Shown piece after piece: positions 7,565-14,730 of a DNA stretch of 64,000 bases. The position numbers and the translations under genes were made by a program. Positions within the stretch are counted from its first letter, which is position 1; every line of letters starts with the position of its first letter. Source of the DNA: a virus; the IMG/VR virus record IMGVR_UViG_3300037069_002364, positions 1 to 64,000 of that record; one strand, 5' to 3'. The notes beneath the pieces were generated by a model. That model worked only from the letters and a program-made list of their open reading frames with translations. It was not told where the DNA came from and did not search any database.

Positions 7565-8470
7565 CTAAAATGGTACGGCTTCGTCGTTGATGTGGACGCC
7601 GCCGTTCATGCCCGTGATCACTGCCGCCGCCTCATCGGGCACGTCACACTGCGAAATGAAATGGATGGCGTAATTGAGAATGTCCTTCGGCAGCGTGCCG
7701 GGGCCGTACTGCGGCTTCTCCGGGTTGACGGGGCCGGTGGGAATGATCTTCTCCTGCGTGTTGAAGGTCTGCGCGACCCACCCCTCCAACTCGCGCACGC
7801 ACTGACCGACGTTGCCGCCCGTGAAGCCGTTGGCGGTCAGGTACTCGTTGACTTCCGCCATGCGCGTGCTGTTCCCGTTCGGGGCATGCTCCCCGTAGGG
7901 ACTGGCCTGTGGGGGCGCGGTGCGTATCGGTGTCGGCGCTGCCTGTGGTGGACGCGGGCCGTTCGGGGCGTGACTGTCGGGGCGGGCCGCGCCAGTGGCG
8001 GGGGCGGGCGCGCTCGGTGCGGGCCGTGGGGTGGGGGCGGATGCAGCAGGCGGGACGTAATCGGGATACACGTCCTCATCGAACTCCGCATCGACCAGTT
8101 GATCCCAAATATATAGGGCGACTCCGAAGCGCATCGCGCACCGCTTGAGCGCGTCACTGTAGGCGTTCTTGATCTCGTTGGTAAAGCCGTCCTGACGCTG
8201 CGGGCCACCCGATTCGACACGGGAGACGCCACCAATCGTCATCTCCAGCGTCACGCCCGCACAGTGGATGACACCCTGCCCATCGAGGTAGGTGTGGGTG
8301 GCGACATTGCGTACCGACCAGTCGGGCGCGAGTTTGTTCAGGCGCTCCGTGACGATTGCGTGCGAGATGTAGGACATCGCGGGCGCGTTGCCGCGTCCCG
8401 GCTTCTTCTTGACCACTTCATCGGGGAACTTGGACGCCAGTTGCGCCAGTGTCGTTGCGTAGTCGGTCAT
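7565..8470 (-). CDS. Rad52/22-like single-strand annealing protein
   Basis: 301 residues. The N-terminal ~130 residues carry the Rad52-family annealing core: S-Y-I-S-H-A-I-V-T-E-R-L-N-K-L-A-P-D-W, then L-E-M-T-I-G-G-V-S-R-V-E-S-G and S-D-A-L-K-R-C-A-M-R-F-G-V-A-L-Y-I-W. A Pro/Ala-rich linker (about 145-200) leads to a C-terminal domain that may bind a single-strand binding protein or other partner. Role: annealing of complementary single strands in phage recombination. It lies directly upstream of the initiator gene. Confidence 0.85.
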   Translation of the reverse strand: MTDYATTLAQLASKFPDEVVKKKPGRGNAPAMSYISHAIVTERLNKLAPDWSVRNVATHTYLDGQGVIHCAGVTLEMTIGGVSRVESGGPQRQDGFTNEIKNAYSDALKRCAMRFGVALYIWDQLVDAEFDEDVYPDYVPPAASAPTPRPAPSAPAPATGAARPDSHAPNGPRPPQAAPTPIRTAPPQASPYGEHAPNGNSTRMAEVNEYLTANGFTGGNVGQCVRELEGWVAQTFNTQEKIIPTGPVNPEKPQYGPGTLPKDILNYAIHFISQCDVPDEAAAVITGMNGGVHINDEAVPF

Positions 8471-8725
8471 CTAACCCTCCGTTGCGATATAGACATTCGT
8501 CAGGCGGGAGAGGCGGTTGAGCCGCACCATGCCGCTCGCCTCCACCACTCCCACCGCCAGCAACCGCGCCAGATGCGCCGCTGCTTCCGCATGCTCAAGG
8601 CCGAGTCCAACCTCGACCTCTTCAAGCGTGGCCCCATTACCGCGTTGCGCCGTGATGTGCGCCAGCACCCGACGCGCGTCAGCACTCAGTCGGGTCGGTA
8701 CTCTGCCATCGCCCGGGTCGTTCAT
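8471..8725 (-). CDS. Small winged-helix-like protein (84 aa)
   Basis: Pattern S-A-D-A-R-R-V-L-A-H-I-T-A-Q-R-G followed by A-T-L-E-E-V-E-V-G-L-G-L and A-A-A-H-L-A-R-L-L-A-V-G-V-V-E-A-S-G looks like a MarR/ArsR-type winged helix. Probably DNA-binding. The operator at 8742-8757 is 17 bases upstream of its start. Confidence 0.55.
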   Translation of the reverse strand: MNDPGDGRVPTRLSADARRVLAHITAQRGNGATLEEVEVGLGLEHAEAAAHLARLLAVGVVEASGMVRLNRLSRLTNVYIATEG

Positions 8726-8741
8726 GCGTTGCTCCCTCTAT

Positions 8742-8757
8742 GTACTTTTAGAAGAAC
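8742..8757. promoter_or_regulatory. Dyad operator site 3 (GTACTT-TTAG-AAGAAC)
   Basis: Copy of the 16-bp dyad in the 36-bp gap between 8762-9055 and 8471-8725. It would control the annealing-protein/initiator operon. Confidence 0.65.
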
Positions 8758-8761
8758 ACCA

Positions 8762-9055
8762 TCAGTCCCCGAGCATCTGGAAGGTGCCGCGCTCATTGAT
8801 GTGATCCGGCGCGTGGCGAAGACCCTCCAGGACGTGCACGGGGCGGCCAAAGGGATAGCGCGGCGTCATCGGGCGTGGCTTCTGCGCCAGCCGGTCGGCG
8901 ATGGGCTGGATGAAGGCGAGGGAGGCGGCGACGGCATCGAGTTCTTCGGGCGCATCGAGTACGCGCTCATCATCGAGTATGGTCAATACGTCCTTGAGGA
9001 CGGCGATCAGTTCACGGCGGCGCTCGTTGCGGTGTTCGCCAACAGTCATACGCAT
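8762..9055 (-). CDS. Hypothetical protein (97 aa)
   Basis: Amphipathic helical N-terminus (N-E-R-R-R-E-L-I-A-V-L-K-D-V-L-T-I-L-D-D-E-R), then M-T-P-R-Y-P-F-G-R-P. It overlaps the 3' end of the excisionase-like gene by 10 bases. No family recognised. Confidence 0.55.
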   Translation of the reverse strand: MRMTVGEHRNERRRELIAVLKDVLTILDDERVLDAPEELDAVAASLAFIQPIADRLAQKPRPMTPRYPFGRPVHVLEGLRHAPDHINERGTFQMLGD

Positions 9056-9387
9056 GATGCGACCCTCTTTCGTGTCTCGTGTGTGACCAGCCAGTGTTCC
9101 AGTGCCTCGCGGCGAATGAGGCGAATCTTCTCTCCCAGTGACACGCTCGGCAGTTCGCCACTGACGACGAAGCGCATCAGGAAACTGCGACTGACGCCGA
9201 TCAGCGCCGCCGCCTCGGTGACATTGAGGGCGATGCGGTTGTGCAGGGCTTCCGTTGACCGCGCCGCGTCGAGCAGTTCCGCCACCATCGTCTGCATACG
9301 CCCCTCGGTGTACTCCACGAGTTCATTTGCCAGTCCGTCGAGGGCCGACGCGGGCTTGCCAACCGGGGTGATTCGTGCGATACTCAC
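9046..9387 (-). CDS. Excisionase-family (MerR/HTH_17-type) DNA-binding protein
   Basis: 113 residues. The C-terminal half has the HTH_17 pattern L-N-V-T-E-A-A-A-L-I-G-V-S-R-S-F-L-M-R-F then G-E-L-P-S-V-S-L-G-E-K-I-R-L-I-R-R-E-A-L-E-H-W-L. Such proteins act as phage Xis or as antitoxin/repressor-type regulators. The nearby integrase and control region favour Xis; an antitoxin is unlikely because no toxin partner is adjacent. Confidence 0.7.
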   Translation of the reverse strand: MSIARITPVGKPASALDGLANELVEYTEGRMQTMVAELLDAARSTEALHNRIALNVTEAAALIGVSRSFLMRFVVSGELPSVSLGEKIRLIRREALEHWLVTHETRKRVASCV

Positions 9388-9445
9388 GATATTCTCCTTT
9401 CCCTCTCGTTACCTGCGGGGATTACCCCTCCTCGCAGGCTGTCCA

Positions 9446-9712
9446 TCAGTCGGCAACGGCGGACATCACCTCCCTTCCACATGATTGATGATAGGCGGCG
9501 ATCCGGTCGCGCGCCCGGGCTTGGAGCCAGGTGTGTAGATCATCGGGACACTGGTAATACGCGGCCAGTCGTTCGAGGAGGCGGAAGGTCGGCAGCATGA
9601 CGCCCCGTTCCGCTTTGGAGATACTGGAGTGGGGAATGTGTGATTCCCGTTCGACCTGATAGATCGAGCGAGAGGCGCGTGCCTCCCGCAGCAGTGCACC
9701 AATCTCGGTCAC
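9446..9712 (-). CDS. XRE-family transcription regulator (Cro/CI-like, 88 aa)
   Basis: Single HTH_3 domain: L-R-E-A-R-A-S-R-S-I-Y-Q-V-E-R-E-S-H-I-P-H-S-S-I-S-K-A-E-R-G-V-M-L-P-T-F-R-L-L-E-R-L-A. GTG start at 9712. Its own promoter (9763-9791) is followed by an operator overlapping the start of transcription (9741-9756), so it looks autoregulated. It is one of two candidates for the protein that binds the 14 dyads. It is small enough to be a Cro or a CI without a cleavable domain. Confidence 0.8.
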   Translation of the reverse strand: MTEIGALLREARASRSIYQVERESHIPHSSISKAERGVMLPTFRLLERLAAYYQCPDDLHTWLQARARDRIAAYHQSCGREVMSAVAD

Positions 9713-9740
9713 GTTTTCCCCTTTCCTGTTCCCCCGATGC

Positions 9741-9756
9741 GTACTTATACAAGTAC
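9741..9756. promoter_or_regulatory. Dyad operator site 4 (GTACTT-ATAC-AAGTAC)
   Basis: Perfect copy in both arms of the 16-bp dyad. It sits at about +1 to +16 of the leftward promoter at 9763-9791, upstream of the XRE gene. Confidence 0.75.
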
Positions 9757-9762
9757 GTAACC

Positions 9763-9791
9763 ATCGTACAGGATGCCCCGAGGGGCGTCAA
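9763..9791 (-). promoter_or_regulatory. Leftward promoter of the XRE gene (TTGACG-N17-TACGAT)
   Basis: On the minus strand TTGACG (9791-9786) and TACGAT (9768-9763) are separated by exactly 17 bp. Transcription would start near 9756, at the edge of operator 4, giving a simple steric repression arrangement. Confidence 0.6.
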
Positions 9792-9850
9792 GGGGGACGG
9801 GAAGTGGTATGCATACGGTCAACGATATTCGTCCCGCCACCCCCTAGTAC

Positions 9851-9873
9851 GTTCCGAAAAAAGAACGTATACT
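9851..9873 (+). promoter_or_regulatory. Dyad operator site 5 (variant) with rightward -10 box
   Basis: GTTCCG-AAAA-AAGAAC at 9851-9866 is a variant of the dyad (GTTC...GAAC with an A-tract centre). TATACT at 9868-9873 is a good -10 for the rightward XRE gene at 9904. No clear -35 is found 17 bp upstream (TAGTAC), so this promoter may need activation. With site 4 it brackets the divergent control region. Confidence 0.5.
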
Positions 9874-9903
9874 GACGCGTGACAGGAGCGACGCGAAGCC
9901 AGA

Positions 9904-10698
9904 ATGGTTTCGGATGCGGAAGGTGTGACGGTCATGACGAAAGGGATTCACCCACTGGCGCTCGGGACGATCCTCTTGGAGTTGCGCCGCAAGTACGAGG
10001 TTTCCAAGTATGCGATTGCCCACAGCACGGGCGGTATCCGCCCCCTCAATCACGGGCTGATCAGTCGCATCGAGTTGGGCGACTGCATTGCCCCGACGTA
10101 CGAGACCTTGCAGCGGATCATGGACGGCATGGATGCGGCGTCGCAGCGCGGCGCATTGGGGGCAGGAACGCGCAAGATGCTCTTTGAAACGGCCTTCGCC
10201 GACCGTATCACCTATGAGGCAGGGAAGTTTGCCGTCTATTACCTCTACCTGCTCGATGACACCGACGCGCCATTGCACCCGGCGCTCGAACGGCTGCGCG
10301 CCATGATGCTCGAAGAGTTCCCGTACATGGGAGAAGACAACCCCGACGCGCCACGCCCGATTCCCGGCACGGCACAGGGGAAGGGACGCACAGCGATTCG
10401 CGGCGTCCGTCACGAGCACGTCAACCTGCGCACCGCGACGGGATTCGAGGCGGTGCGGGTGATGGCGGAGACGCAGGAGGCCCACCACTTGCGTATGGGC
10501 CTGCTCGTGGATGTCGTGCCGTGGCTCACAATGGACTGGGAGGGGGAGCAACTTCGTTTGGGTCAAGGAGACCTTGTGCGCGCAACCATACGGAAATCCG
10601 GGGGCGACGTGTCAAGGGGGGCAGCGGCACCGAGCGATACGACCGATACCCGCATCGTGCAATTGTTTGCGGACCAAGAAGATGAACAGCCGCAATGA
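9904..10698 (+). CDS. XRE-family regulator with long C-terminal domain (264 aa)
   Basis: N-terminal HTH: L-G-T-I-L-L-E-L-R-R-K-Y-E-V-S-K-Y-A-I-A-H-S-T-G-G ... L-I-S-R-I-E-L-G-D. The HTH carries extra residues between helices 2 and 3. The remaining ~170 residues are not a recognised peptidase: there is no Ala-Gly cleavage site or Ser/Lys dyad, so it is not a LexA/CI-type self-cleaving repressor. ATG 9904 has AGGAG 15 bases upstream; ATG 9934 (M-T-K-G-I) is an alternative with GGAAGG 10 bases upstream. It is transcribed divergently from the small XRE gene and toward the integrase. Likely a lysogeny regulator. Confidence 0.75.
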   Translation: MVSDAEGVTVMTKGIHPLALGTILLELRRKYEVSKYAIAHSTGGIRPLNHGLISRIELGDCIAPTYETLQRIMDGMDAASQRGALGAGTRKMLFETAFADRITYEAGKFAVYYLYLLDDTDAPLHPALERLRAMMLEEFPYMGEDNPDAPRPIPGTAQGKGRTAIRGVRHEHVNLRTATGFEAVRVMAETQEAHHLRMGLLVDVVPWLTMDWEGEQLRLGQGDLVRATIRKSGGDVSRGAAAPSDTTDTRIVQLFADQEDEQPQ

Positions 10699-10909
10699 CA
10701 CGCTTGGTCGTCTCGGTGTCCAGTTCGTCAAACGCATGTTCTAATCCCACGTCCCCATTTCCCTTCGTGCGAGAAAGCCACCGCAGGCTCTCACCCCATC
10801 TCGCGTACTCTCGGATACACCACGCAGTATATATGGCGGAACAATTCTTGGCAATACCTTTATTATACAATCGGTGGGATTGTCGCAGGACAGGAGGCGC
10901 AGCAAGGCG
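10699..10909 (+). other. Gap before the integrase gene
   Basis: About 210 bases without a supported gene. The AT-richer end (10855-10870, with TTATTATACAATC) may contain a -10 for the integrase, but I could not place a matching -35. No hairpin terminator was found. Confidence 0.35.
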
Positions 10910-12055
10910 ATGGGGACGATCAAGCGACATGAGGGGAAGCGGGGTGTCGTCTGGCGGGTACGGGAGGAGTTGCCGCGTGACCCGCTGACCGGAGCGCGCA
11001 AGTGGCAATGGGTGACGGGGCCGACGAAGCGGGCGGTGCAGGAGGAAGTGACGGCGATCCGCCACCGGATTGCCACCGGCACGCAGATCACGGCCAACCG
11101 CCTGACGCTCGGTGACTACCTCATCCAGTGGTTGCGCGCCAACCATGCAGATGTGCGTGGCTCGACATGGGAGCGCAACGAGCGCGATGTGCGCCTCCAC
11201 CTCATCCCGACGCTCGGCGCGCTGAAACTGGCCGATGTCACTCCCCTCCACATTCAGGCGCTCTACGACCGACTGAACACCCGGCTGGCCCCGGCCTCGG
11301 TGCGCCGCGTCCATGCCGTCCTCGCGGCCTCGCTCGATCAGGCGGTGGCGTGGCAGTTGATGCTCCGCAACCCGGCGAAGGGAGTCGTGCTGCCGCGTGA
11401 CGCCCACCGCGAGATGCAGGTCTGGGACGAGCGGGAGGTGGCGACCTTCCTCACGGCGACGCACGCCCATCCCTATGCCGCGCTCTGGCGGCTGGCAGTG
11501 CTCGTTGGCCTGCGCCGTGGCGAACTGCTCGCCCTCCAGTGGGACGATCTCGACACCGCACGCGCCACACTGACGGTGCGCCGCACGCTGACCGTGGATG
11601 ATCAGCGCCGCCTGATCGTCGGCACGCCCAAGACCCGCAAGGGGAGCCGCACGCTCACCCTGCCCGCGTCCTGCGTCACCGCGCTGCACGCCCACCGTCG
11701 CCAGCAGAATAGTGAGCGATTACGCATCGGCAGCGCATGGCAGGACAAGAACCTCGTCTTCCCGGCCAGTGACGGCGACCTCCTCTGGCCCTCGTATCCG
11801 GGCCACTGGCTCGACACCATCGCCAAGCACGCCAAACTCCCGCGTCTGCGCTTCCATGACCTGCGCCACACCGCCGCCACCCTCGCGCTCCTCCAGGGCA
11901 TCTCGCCCCGCGTCGTGCAGGAGCGGCTTGGTCACGCCTCGCTGGAGATGACGCTCGGACTCTACTCGCATGTCACCCTGACGATGCAGACGGATGCTGC
12001 GGCGAAGATGGACGCGATGTTCGCCGATCTACCGGCGCGTTTGACCTCCATGTGA
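10910..12055 (+). CDS. int: Tyrosine-family phage integrase
   Basis: 381 residues from ATG 10910, which follows AGGAGG at 12 bases; an earlier ATG at 10874 lacks a ribosome site. An N-terminal arm-binding/SAM-like domain (about 60-145) contains the core-binding pattern T-L-G-D-Y-L-I-Q-W-L. Catalytic residues are visible: R202 in G-L-R-R-G-E, Lys near 243, H316 and R319 in H-D-L-R-H-T, H342 in L-G-H and Tyr352 in L-Y-S-H-V. It would catalyse site-specific integration at attP/attB. It lies downstream of the XRE regulator on the plus strand. Confidence 0.93.
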   Translation: MGTIKRHEGKRGVVWRVREELPRDPLTGARKWQWVTGPTKRAVQEEVTAIRHRIATGTQITANRLTLGDYLIQWLRANHADVRGSTWERNERDVRLHLIPTLGALKLADVTPLHIQALYDRLNTRLAPASVRRVHAVLAASLDQAVAWQLMLRNPAKGVVLPRDAHREMQVWDEREVATFLTATHAHPYAALWRLAVLVGLRRGELLALQWDDLDTARATLTVRRTLTVDDQRRLIVGTPKTRKGSRTLTLPASCVTALHAHRRQQNSERLRIGSAWQDKNLVFPASDGDLLWPSYPGHWLDTIAKHAKLPRLRFHDLRHTAATLALLQGISPRVVQERLGHASLEMTLGLYSHVTLTMQTDAAAKMDAMFADLPARLTSM

Positions 12056-12396
12056 TACCAATGTGAAAAATATGCCTCAATCCGTTTTCCATTTCTTGCC
12101 CCACAAGGGCAAATGGCCCGCTCTTCTGGCAACATGAATGCCACGGGCCGCTGCTTTTACCGCTCACAGCGGTCATTTTCGGCATTGTGAGCGTCATTGT
12201 ACTTGTATTAGCACGTAATCGTCGGTGGTGGCGTGTGAGGGACGTGATACGATTTGTGATACGTGATGTGTTGAGCATTCTTTGGCTCTGGAGCCACGAG
12301 GAAAGGAACAATCATCATCGTGAGTAACATCGTCCCGGTGCCCGCACTTCCAGCAGCGCGTACCCTGCTCACCTCCGTCCACGCAGCACCGCCCGC
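12056..12396. other. Gene-free region after the integrase (candidate attP)
   Basis: About 340 bases with no convincing gene. Contents: inverted repeat TTGCCC-cacaa-GGGCAA (12096-12112); imperfect hairpin GGCCCG...TGGCA-N7-TGCCA-CGGGCC (12115-12149) followed by GCTGCTTTT, which could terminate integrase transcription; operator site 6; two direct copies of GTGATACG (about 12245-12270); and a small palindrome GGCTCTGGAGCC (about 12284-12295). Its position beside int makes it the natural place for attP and integrase arm sites. No tRNA-like end was recognised. Confidence 0.4.
12199..12214. promoter_or_regulatory. Dyad operator site 6 (GTACTT-GTAT-TAGCAC)
   Basis: Copy of the dyad with mismatches in the right arm only. 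It lies between the convergent ends of the integrase and 12397-12852 rather than upstream of a gene, as expected for a stoperator-type or architectural site. Confidence 0.5.
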
Positions 12397-12852
12397 TCAT
12401 GCGTCGTCCCCGTCGTCTGTCGCGGCGAGGGCGTCCATCCACTCATCGAACGCCGCCATCGGTACTGAGTGGGTGTGCCGCATCGCATCGTGCAGCGCCG
12501 CCCGCAGCACCCGCACGCGCTCCCGTTCGGCAGAGACGTCCCGATAGAGTCGCGCCCGCTCGCGGCGCAAATCTGCAATCTTCGGACTGTAAGAATACCG
12601 CGCGCATCGCTCATCGAGTTCCGCCCAAATTTGCTCGTTGGATGCGCGACGCAGCGGGTTAAGATCGAACATTTCGTCCAATTCCTCATTTGCTGCGCGT
12701 ATCTCGGCGTTCTCTGTTTCGAGCACCTTCACCCGCTCCCGTTCGGCGGTGAGCGCGTCGCAGAGGGCGATGATCTGATGGCCCGTCAGTAGGGCATAGT
12801 TATCGCCCCACAGCCTCCCGGATGCCCGAATCGCCTCCACGTCTATCGTCAT
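12397..12852 (-). CDS. Hypothetical coiled-coil protein (151 aa)
   Basis: Starts M-T-I-D-V-E-A-I-R-A-S-G; GGGGGATGCGGG precedes the ATG. Two heptad-rich stretches (A-L-T-A-E-R-E-R-V-K-V-L-E-T-E-N and L-R-R-E-R-A-R-L-Y-R-D-V) suggest a coiled coil. It overlaps the 3' end of the next gene by 53 bases, an unusually long overlap here. Last gene of the accessory operon that runs leftward. Confidence 0.65.
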   Translation of the reverse strand: MTIDVEAIRASGRLWGDNYALLTGHQIIALCDALTAERERVKVLETENAEIRAANEELDEMFDLNPLRRASNEQIWAELDERCARYSYSPKIADLRRERARLYRDVSAERERVRVLRAALHDAMRHTHSVPMAAFDEWMDALAATDDGDDA

Positions 12853-13063
12853 CCCGCATCCCCCTTCGCTCTCGTAACATGGCATTGAGTTCACGGTTCG
12901 CGCAGTTGTCGCCCCTCATAAGCCATTCCTTCGCCCGCTCCGTAATCATGTAAATAGGGCCGTCAGCGGTGTCCAGACGCACGATGCCATTCCGCACATA
13001 ATCGGGCATCTCCTCGATGTCGAGTCCCAATGCCGCGCCTTCATTGTGTTGCTCAATCGTCAT
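12800..13063 (-). CDS. Hypothetical protein (87 aa)
   Basis: Begins M-T-I-E-Q-H-N-E-G-A-A-L-G-L-D; its middle, Y-V-R-N-G-I-V-R-L-D-T-A-D-G-P-I-Y-M-I-T-E-R-A-K-E, resembles a small winged-helix or ASCH-like fold but is not assignable. The leader GCGAAGGAGGTGCGGGATGACGAT is nearly identical to that of the next gene, suggesting duplication of the start region. ATGA overlap with 13060-13308. Confidence 0.6.
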   Translation of the reverse strand: MTIEQHNEGAALGLDIEEMPDYVRNGIVRLDTADGPIYMITERAKEWLMRGDNCANRELNAMLRERRGMRDDDRRGGDSGIREAVGR

Positions 13064-13308
13064 CCCGCACCTCCTTCGCGTTGTACGCCCCCGTACGGCC
13101 CCTCTGTCCGTACATGTGGCAAATGCATCCTGTCCGCCCCGTTCGTCGCTTCTGCGCGATCTGAGCGGCACGCACGGGCCTGATCCGTACGTTCGGGCCA
13201 GAGCGCATTCACCTCATCGGCGGTCTCGAACCACGCGGGCGTCACGGTGCGGCTGCCGAGCAGCGGGCCGGAGCAGACGACGCGGACGATCAGCGGTTCA
13301 TCGGTCAT
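13060..13308 (-). CDS. Hypothetical protein (82 aa)
   Basis: Begins M-T-D-E-P-L-I-V-R-V-V-C-S-G-P. Overlaps both neighbours by 4 bases (ATGA), the usual coupling in this operon. No family recognised. Confidence 0.55.
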   Translation of the reverse strand: MTDEPLIVRVVCSGPLLGSRTVTPAWFETADEVNALWPERTDQARACRSDRAEATNGADRMHLPHVRTEGPYGGVQREGGAG

Positions 13309-13502
13309 GGTTGCCGCCCTGATTCTGTCGCGTTCGGCGAGGCGAGACGGCGATTGGGATTCTCATTGAGGGCCATACACGTCAGGCACGTCTCAGGACA
13401 CGGCACATCGCGTGTGCCGCAATCCATCCGCAGTCGCCGTTGATGAAACCGTAAGTGCGCCTCTAACTCCGCCATCCGCAGAGAGACATCAGCCTCGTTC
13501 AT
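13305..13502 (-). CDS. Hypothetical Cys-containing protein (65 aa)
   Basis: Helical N-terminus (L-R-M-A-E-L-E-A-H-L-R-F-H-Q-R-R-L-R) followed by a Cys cluster C-G-T-R-D-V-P-C-P-E-T-C-L-T-C that could bind zinc. Coupled to the next gene by ATGA overlap. Confidence 0.55.
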   Translation of the reverse strand: MNEADVSLRMAELEAHLRFHQRRLRMDCGTRDVPCPETCLTCMALNENPNRRLASPNATESGRQP

Positions 13503-13516
13503 ACCCCGCCCCCTTC

Positions 13517-13726
13517 CTACATGCCCGCCCCATACTTGTTCGGCGCGGTCAGTCGGCGATGCGAGCGATACGTCGGATCGTACCGTTCGCGGTGAAACTC
13601 AATAATCTCGTCCATCATACGGCTCCGTGAGAGTTCGCGGTGTGTGCACTGGCGCACAACGTATTCGGCGTTCTCCGGCTTGAGCGTGTAACTTTTCGGT
13701 GGCTTGTTGCGTGGATGATCGGGCAT
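13517..13726 (-). CDS. Small basic protein, possibly ribbon-helix-helix (69 aa)
   Basis: K-S-Y-T-L-K-P-E-N-A-E-Y-V-V-R-Q-C-T-H-R-E-L-S-R-S-R-M-M-D-E-I-I-E-F has the strand-helix-helix spacing of CopG/Arc-type repressors. Basic overall. Operator 13747-13762 lies 20 bases upstream. Confidence 0.5.
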   Translation of the reverse strand: MPDHPRNKPPKSYTLKPENAEYVVRQCTHRELSRSRMMDEIIEFHRERYDPTYRSHRRLTAPNKYGAGM

Positions 13727-13746
13727 GCACTCCCCTTTCCATCAAT

Positions 13747-13762
13747 GTTCTTCTATAAGTAC
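13747..13762. promoter_or_regulatory. Dyad operator site 7 (GTTCTT-CTAT-AAGTAC)
   Basis: Copy of the dyad between 13801-14055 and 13517-13726. A possible leftward promoter (TTGTGC-N17-TATGTA) ends inside it, so binding would block initiation. Confidence 0.65.
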
Positions 13763-13800
13763 ATATCACGAAAGGAGAAATTGCACAAGGGGTACGACCG

Positions 13801-14055
13801 TTATGGCGTCTTCGTCTCCACCCCGCCCGCGCCATCGAGCGCGGCCCGCAGCCGGTCTATCGCCTCGATGATCTCGCCCGTCTGGTCGGCGTCCCGCAGC
13901 GCGTCCATCGCGGCGGGGTCGAGGTCGAGGGTGGTCAGCAACTCCTCGGCGGCGGCGACAAGGCGGGCGCAGAGATCATCAGTCGCATGTGCGGACGCCC
14001 CTGCCTCGCGCGGGTACATGAAGAGATCATCGTGCGGCTCGTCAGTGTGTGCCAT
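13801..14055 (-). CDS. Hypothetical protein (84 aa)
   Basis: Acidic, helical; central L-V-A-A-A-E-E-L-L-T-T-L-D-L-D-P-A-A-M-D-A-L-R-D-A-D. Its ATG follows directly after the stop of the tiny upstream frame. No family recognised. Confidence 0.55.
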   Translation of the reverse strand: MAHTDEPHDDLFMYPREAGASAHATDDLCARLVAAAEELLTTLDLDPAAMDALRDADQTGEIIEAIDRLRAALDGAGGVETKTP

Positions 14056-14124
14056 CTACCACCGCCTCCTTCGTCGCATCGCCCGGAACAGATAATGAAA
14101 CGCCACGGCCCGCCAGAGCCACAT
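14056..14124 (-). CDS. Possible micro-protein (22 aa)
   Basis: M-W-L-W-R-A-V-A-F-H-Y-L-F-R-A-M then an Arg-rich end. ATG overlaps the stop of the upstream gene (TGATG) with GAAGGAGC upstream, and its stop abuts the next ATG. Short enough that it may only be a coupling leader. Confidence 0.35.
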   Translation of the reverse strand: MWLWRAVAFHYLFRAMRRRRRW

Positions 14125-14336
14125 CACGCTTGCTCCTTCTCAACTATCTCAACGAGAGCGCGGATCGCCGCCTCACGCCGCTCCATTGCGTCATCAAGGG
14201 GCGCGGAGCCAGGATACGGCCCCGCGTCGCCCTCGAAGGCAACCATCGCGTTCTCCGCCTCTTGCACTGCCATCTGCGCCTCATAGAGGTCGCGCAGTAG
14301 TCGCTCATAGGTCGCGAGCCTTCCCTGTCGCACCAT
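14124..14336 (-). CDS. Hypothetical helical protein (70 aa)
   Basis: Predicted helical: L-L-R-D-L-Y-E-A-Q-M-A-V-Q-E-A-E-N-A-M and R-R-E-A-A-I-R-A-L-V-E-I-V-E. Start at 14336 chosen for the GGGGGATGAGGGG directly before it; 14366 is an upstream in-frame alternative. Confidence 0.55.
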   Translation of the reverse strand: MVRQGRLATYERLLRDLYEAQMAVQEAENAMVAFEGDAGPYPGSAPLDDAMERREAAIRALVEIVEKEQA

Positions 14337-14349
14337 CCCCTCATCCCCC

Positions 14350-14715
14350 TCAATACGGCCCGTCATCGCCGTCACACGCGGCGAACAGCGCCCGCCGCTC
14401 CGCTTCCCGCTCCTGCTCGATACGCTGCTGCTTGGCCTGCCACAACGCCTCGTCGCGCCGTTCGTCGGCGGCTTCGGCATCGAGGGCGGCGTGGAAGGCG
14501 GCGATGGCTTCCTCCGCTTCCCGCTCACGCTCTTTCGCCTCCTGAGCCACTGCTTCCGCTTCGGACTCTGTTGCAAATCGTCCGATTTCTGTGCGGGTGT
14601 AGCCATGCACATAGTCTACTCGCCAACGCTCATGCCACGGCGCATAAGGCCACTGAAAGACGACCTCGCAGTAAACACCTGCTTGTTGCATGTCAAACTG
14701 CTTCCCCTGAAACAT
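14350..14715 (-). CDS. Hypothetical protein with charged coiled coil (121 aa)
   Basis: N-terminal ~50 residues are beta-like (Y-C-E-V-V-F-Q-W-P-Y-A-P-W-H-E-R-W-R-V-D), followed by a long Glu/Arg/Ala coiled coil. No family recognised. Confidence 0.6.
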   Translation of the reverse strand: MFQGKQFDMQQAGVYCEVVFQWPYAPWHERWRVDYVHGYTRTEIGRFATESEAEAVAQEAKEREREAEEAIAAFHAALDAEAADERRDEALWQAKQQRIEQEREAERRALFAACDGDDGPY

Positions 14716-14730
14716 CGCCCTGCTCCCATC

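Noticed and set aside
10526-11695. 389-codon minus-strand frame opposite the XRE gene and integrase
   Set aside because: Antisense to two recognised genes, Arg/Gly/His-rich composition typical of shadow frames.
12320-12547. Plus-strand GTG frame after operator site 6
   Set aside because: Overlaps the well-supported minus-strand gene 12397-12852, and composition is Ser/Arg/Ala shadow-like.
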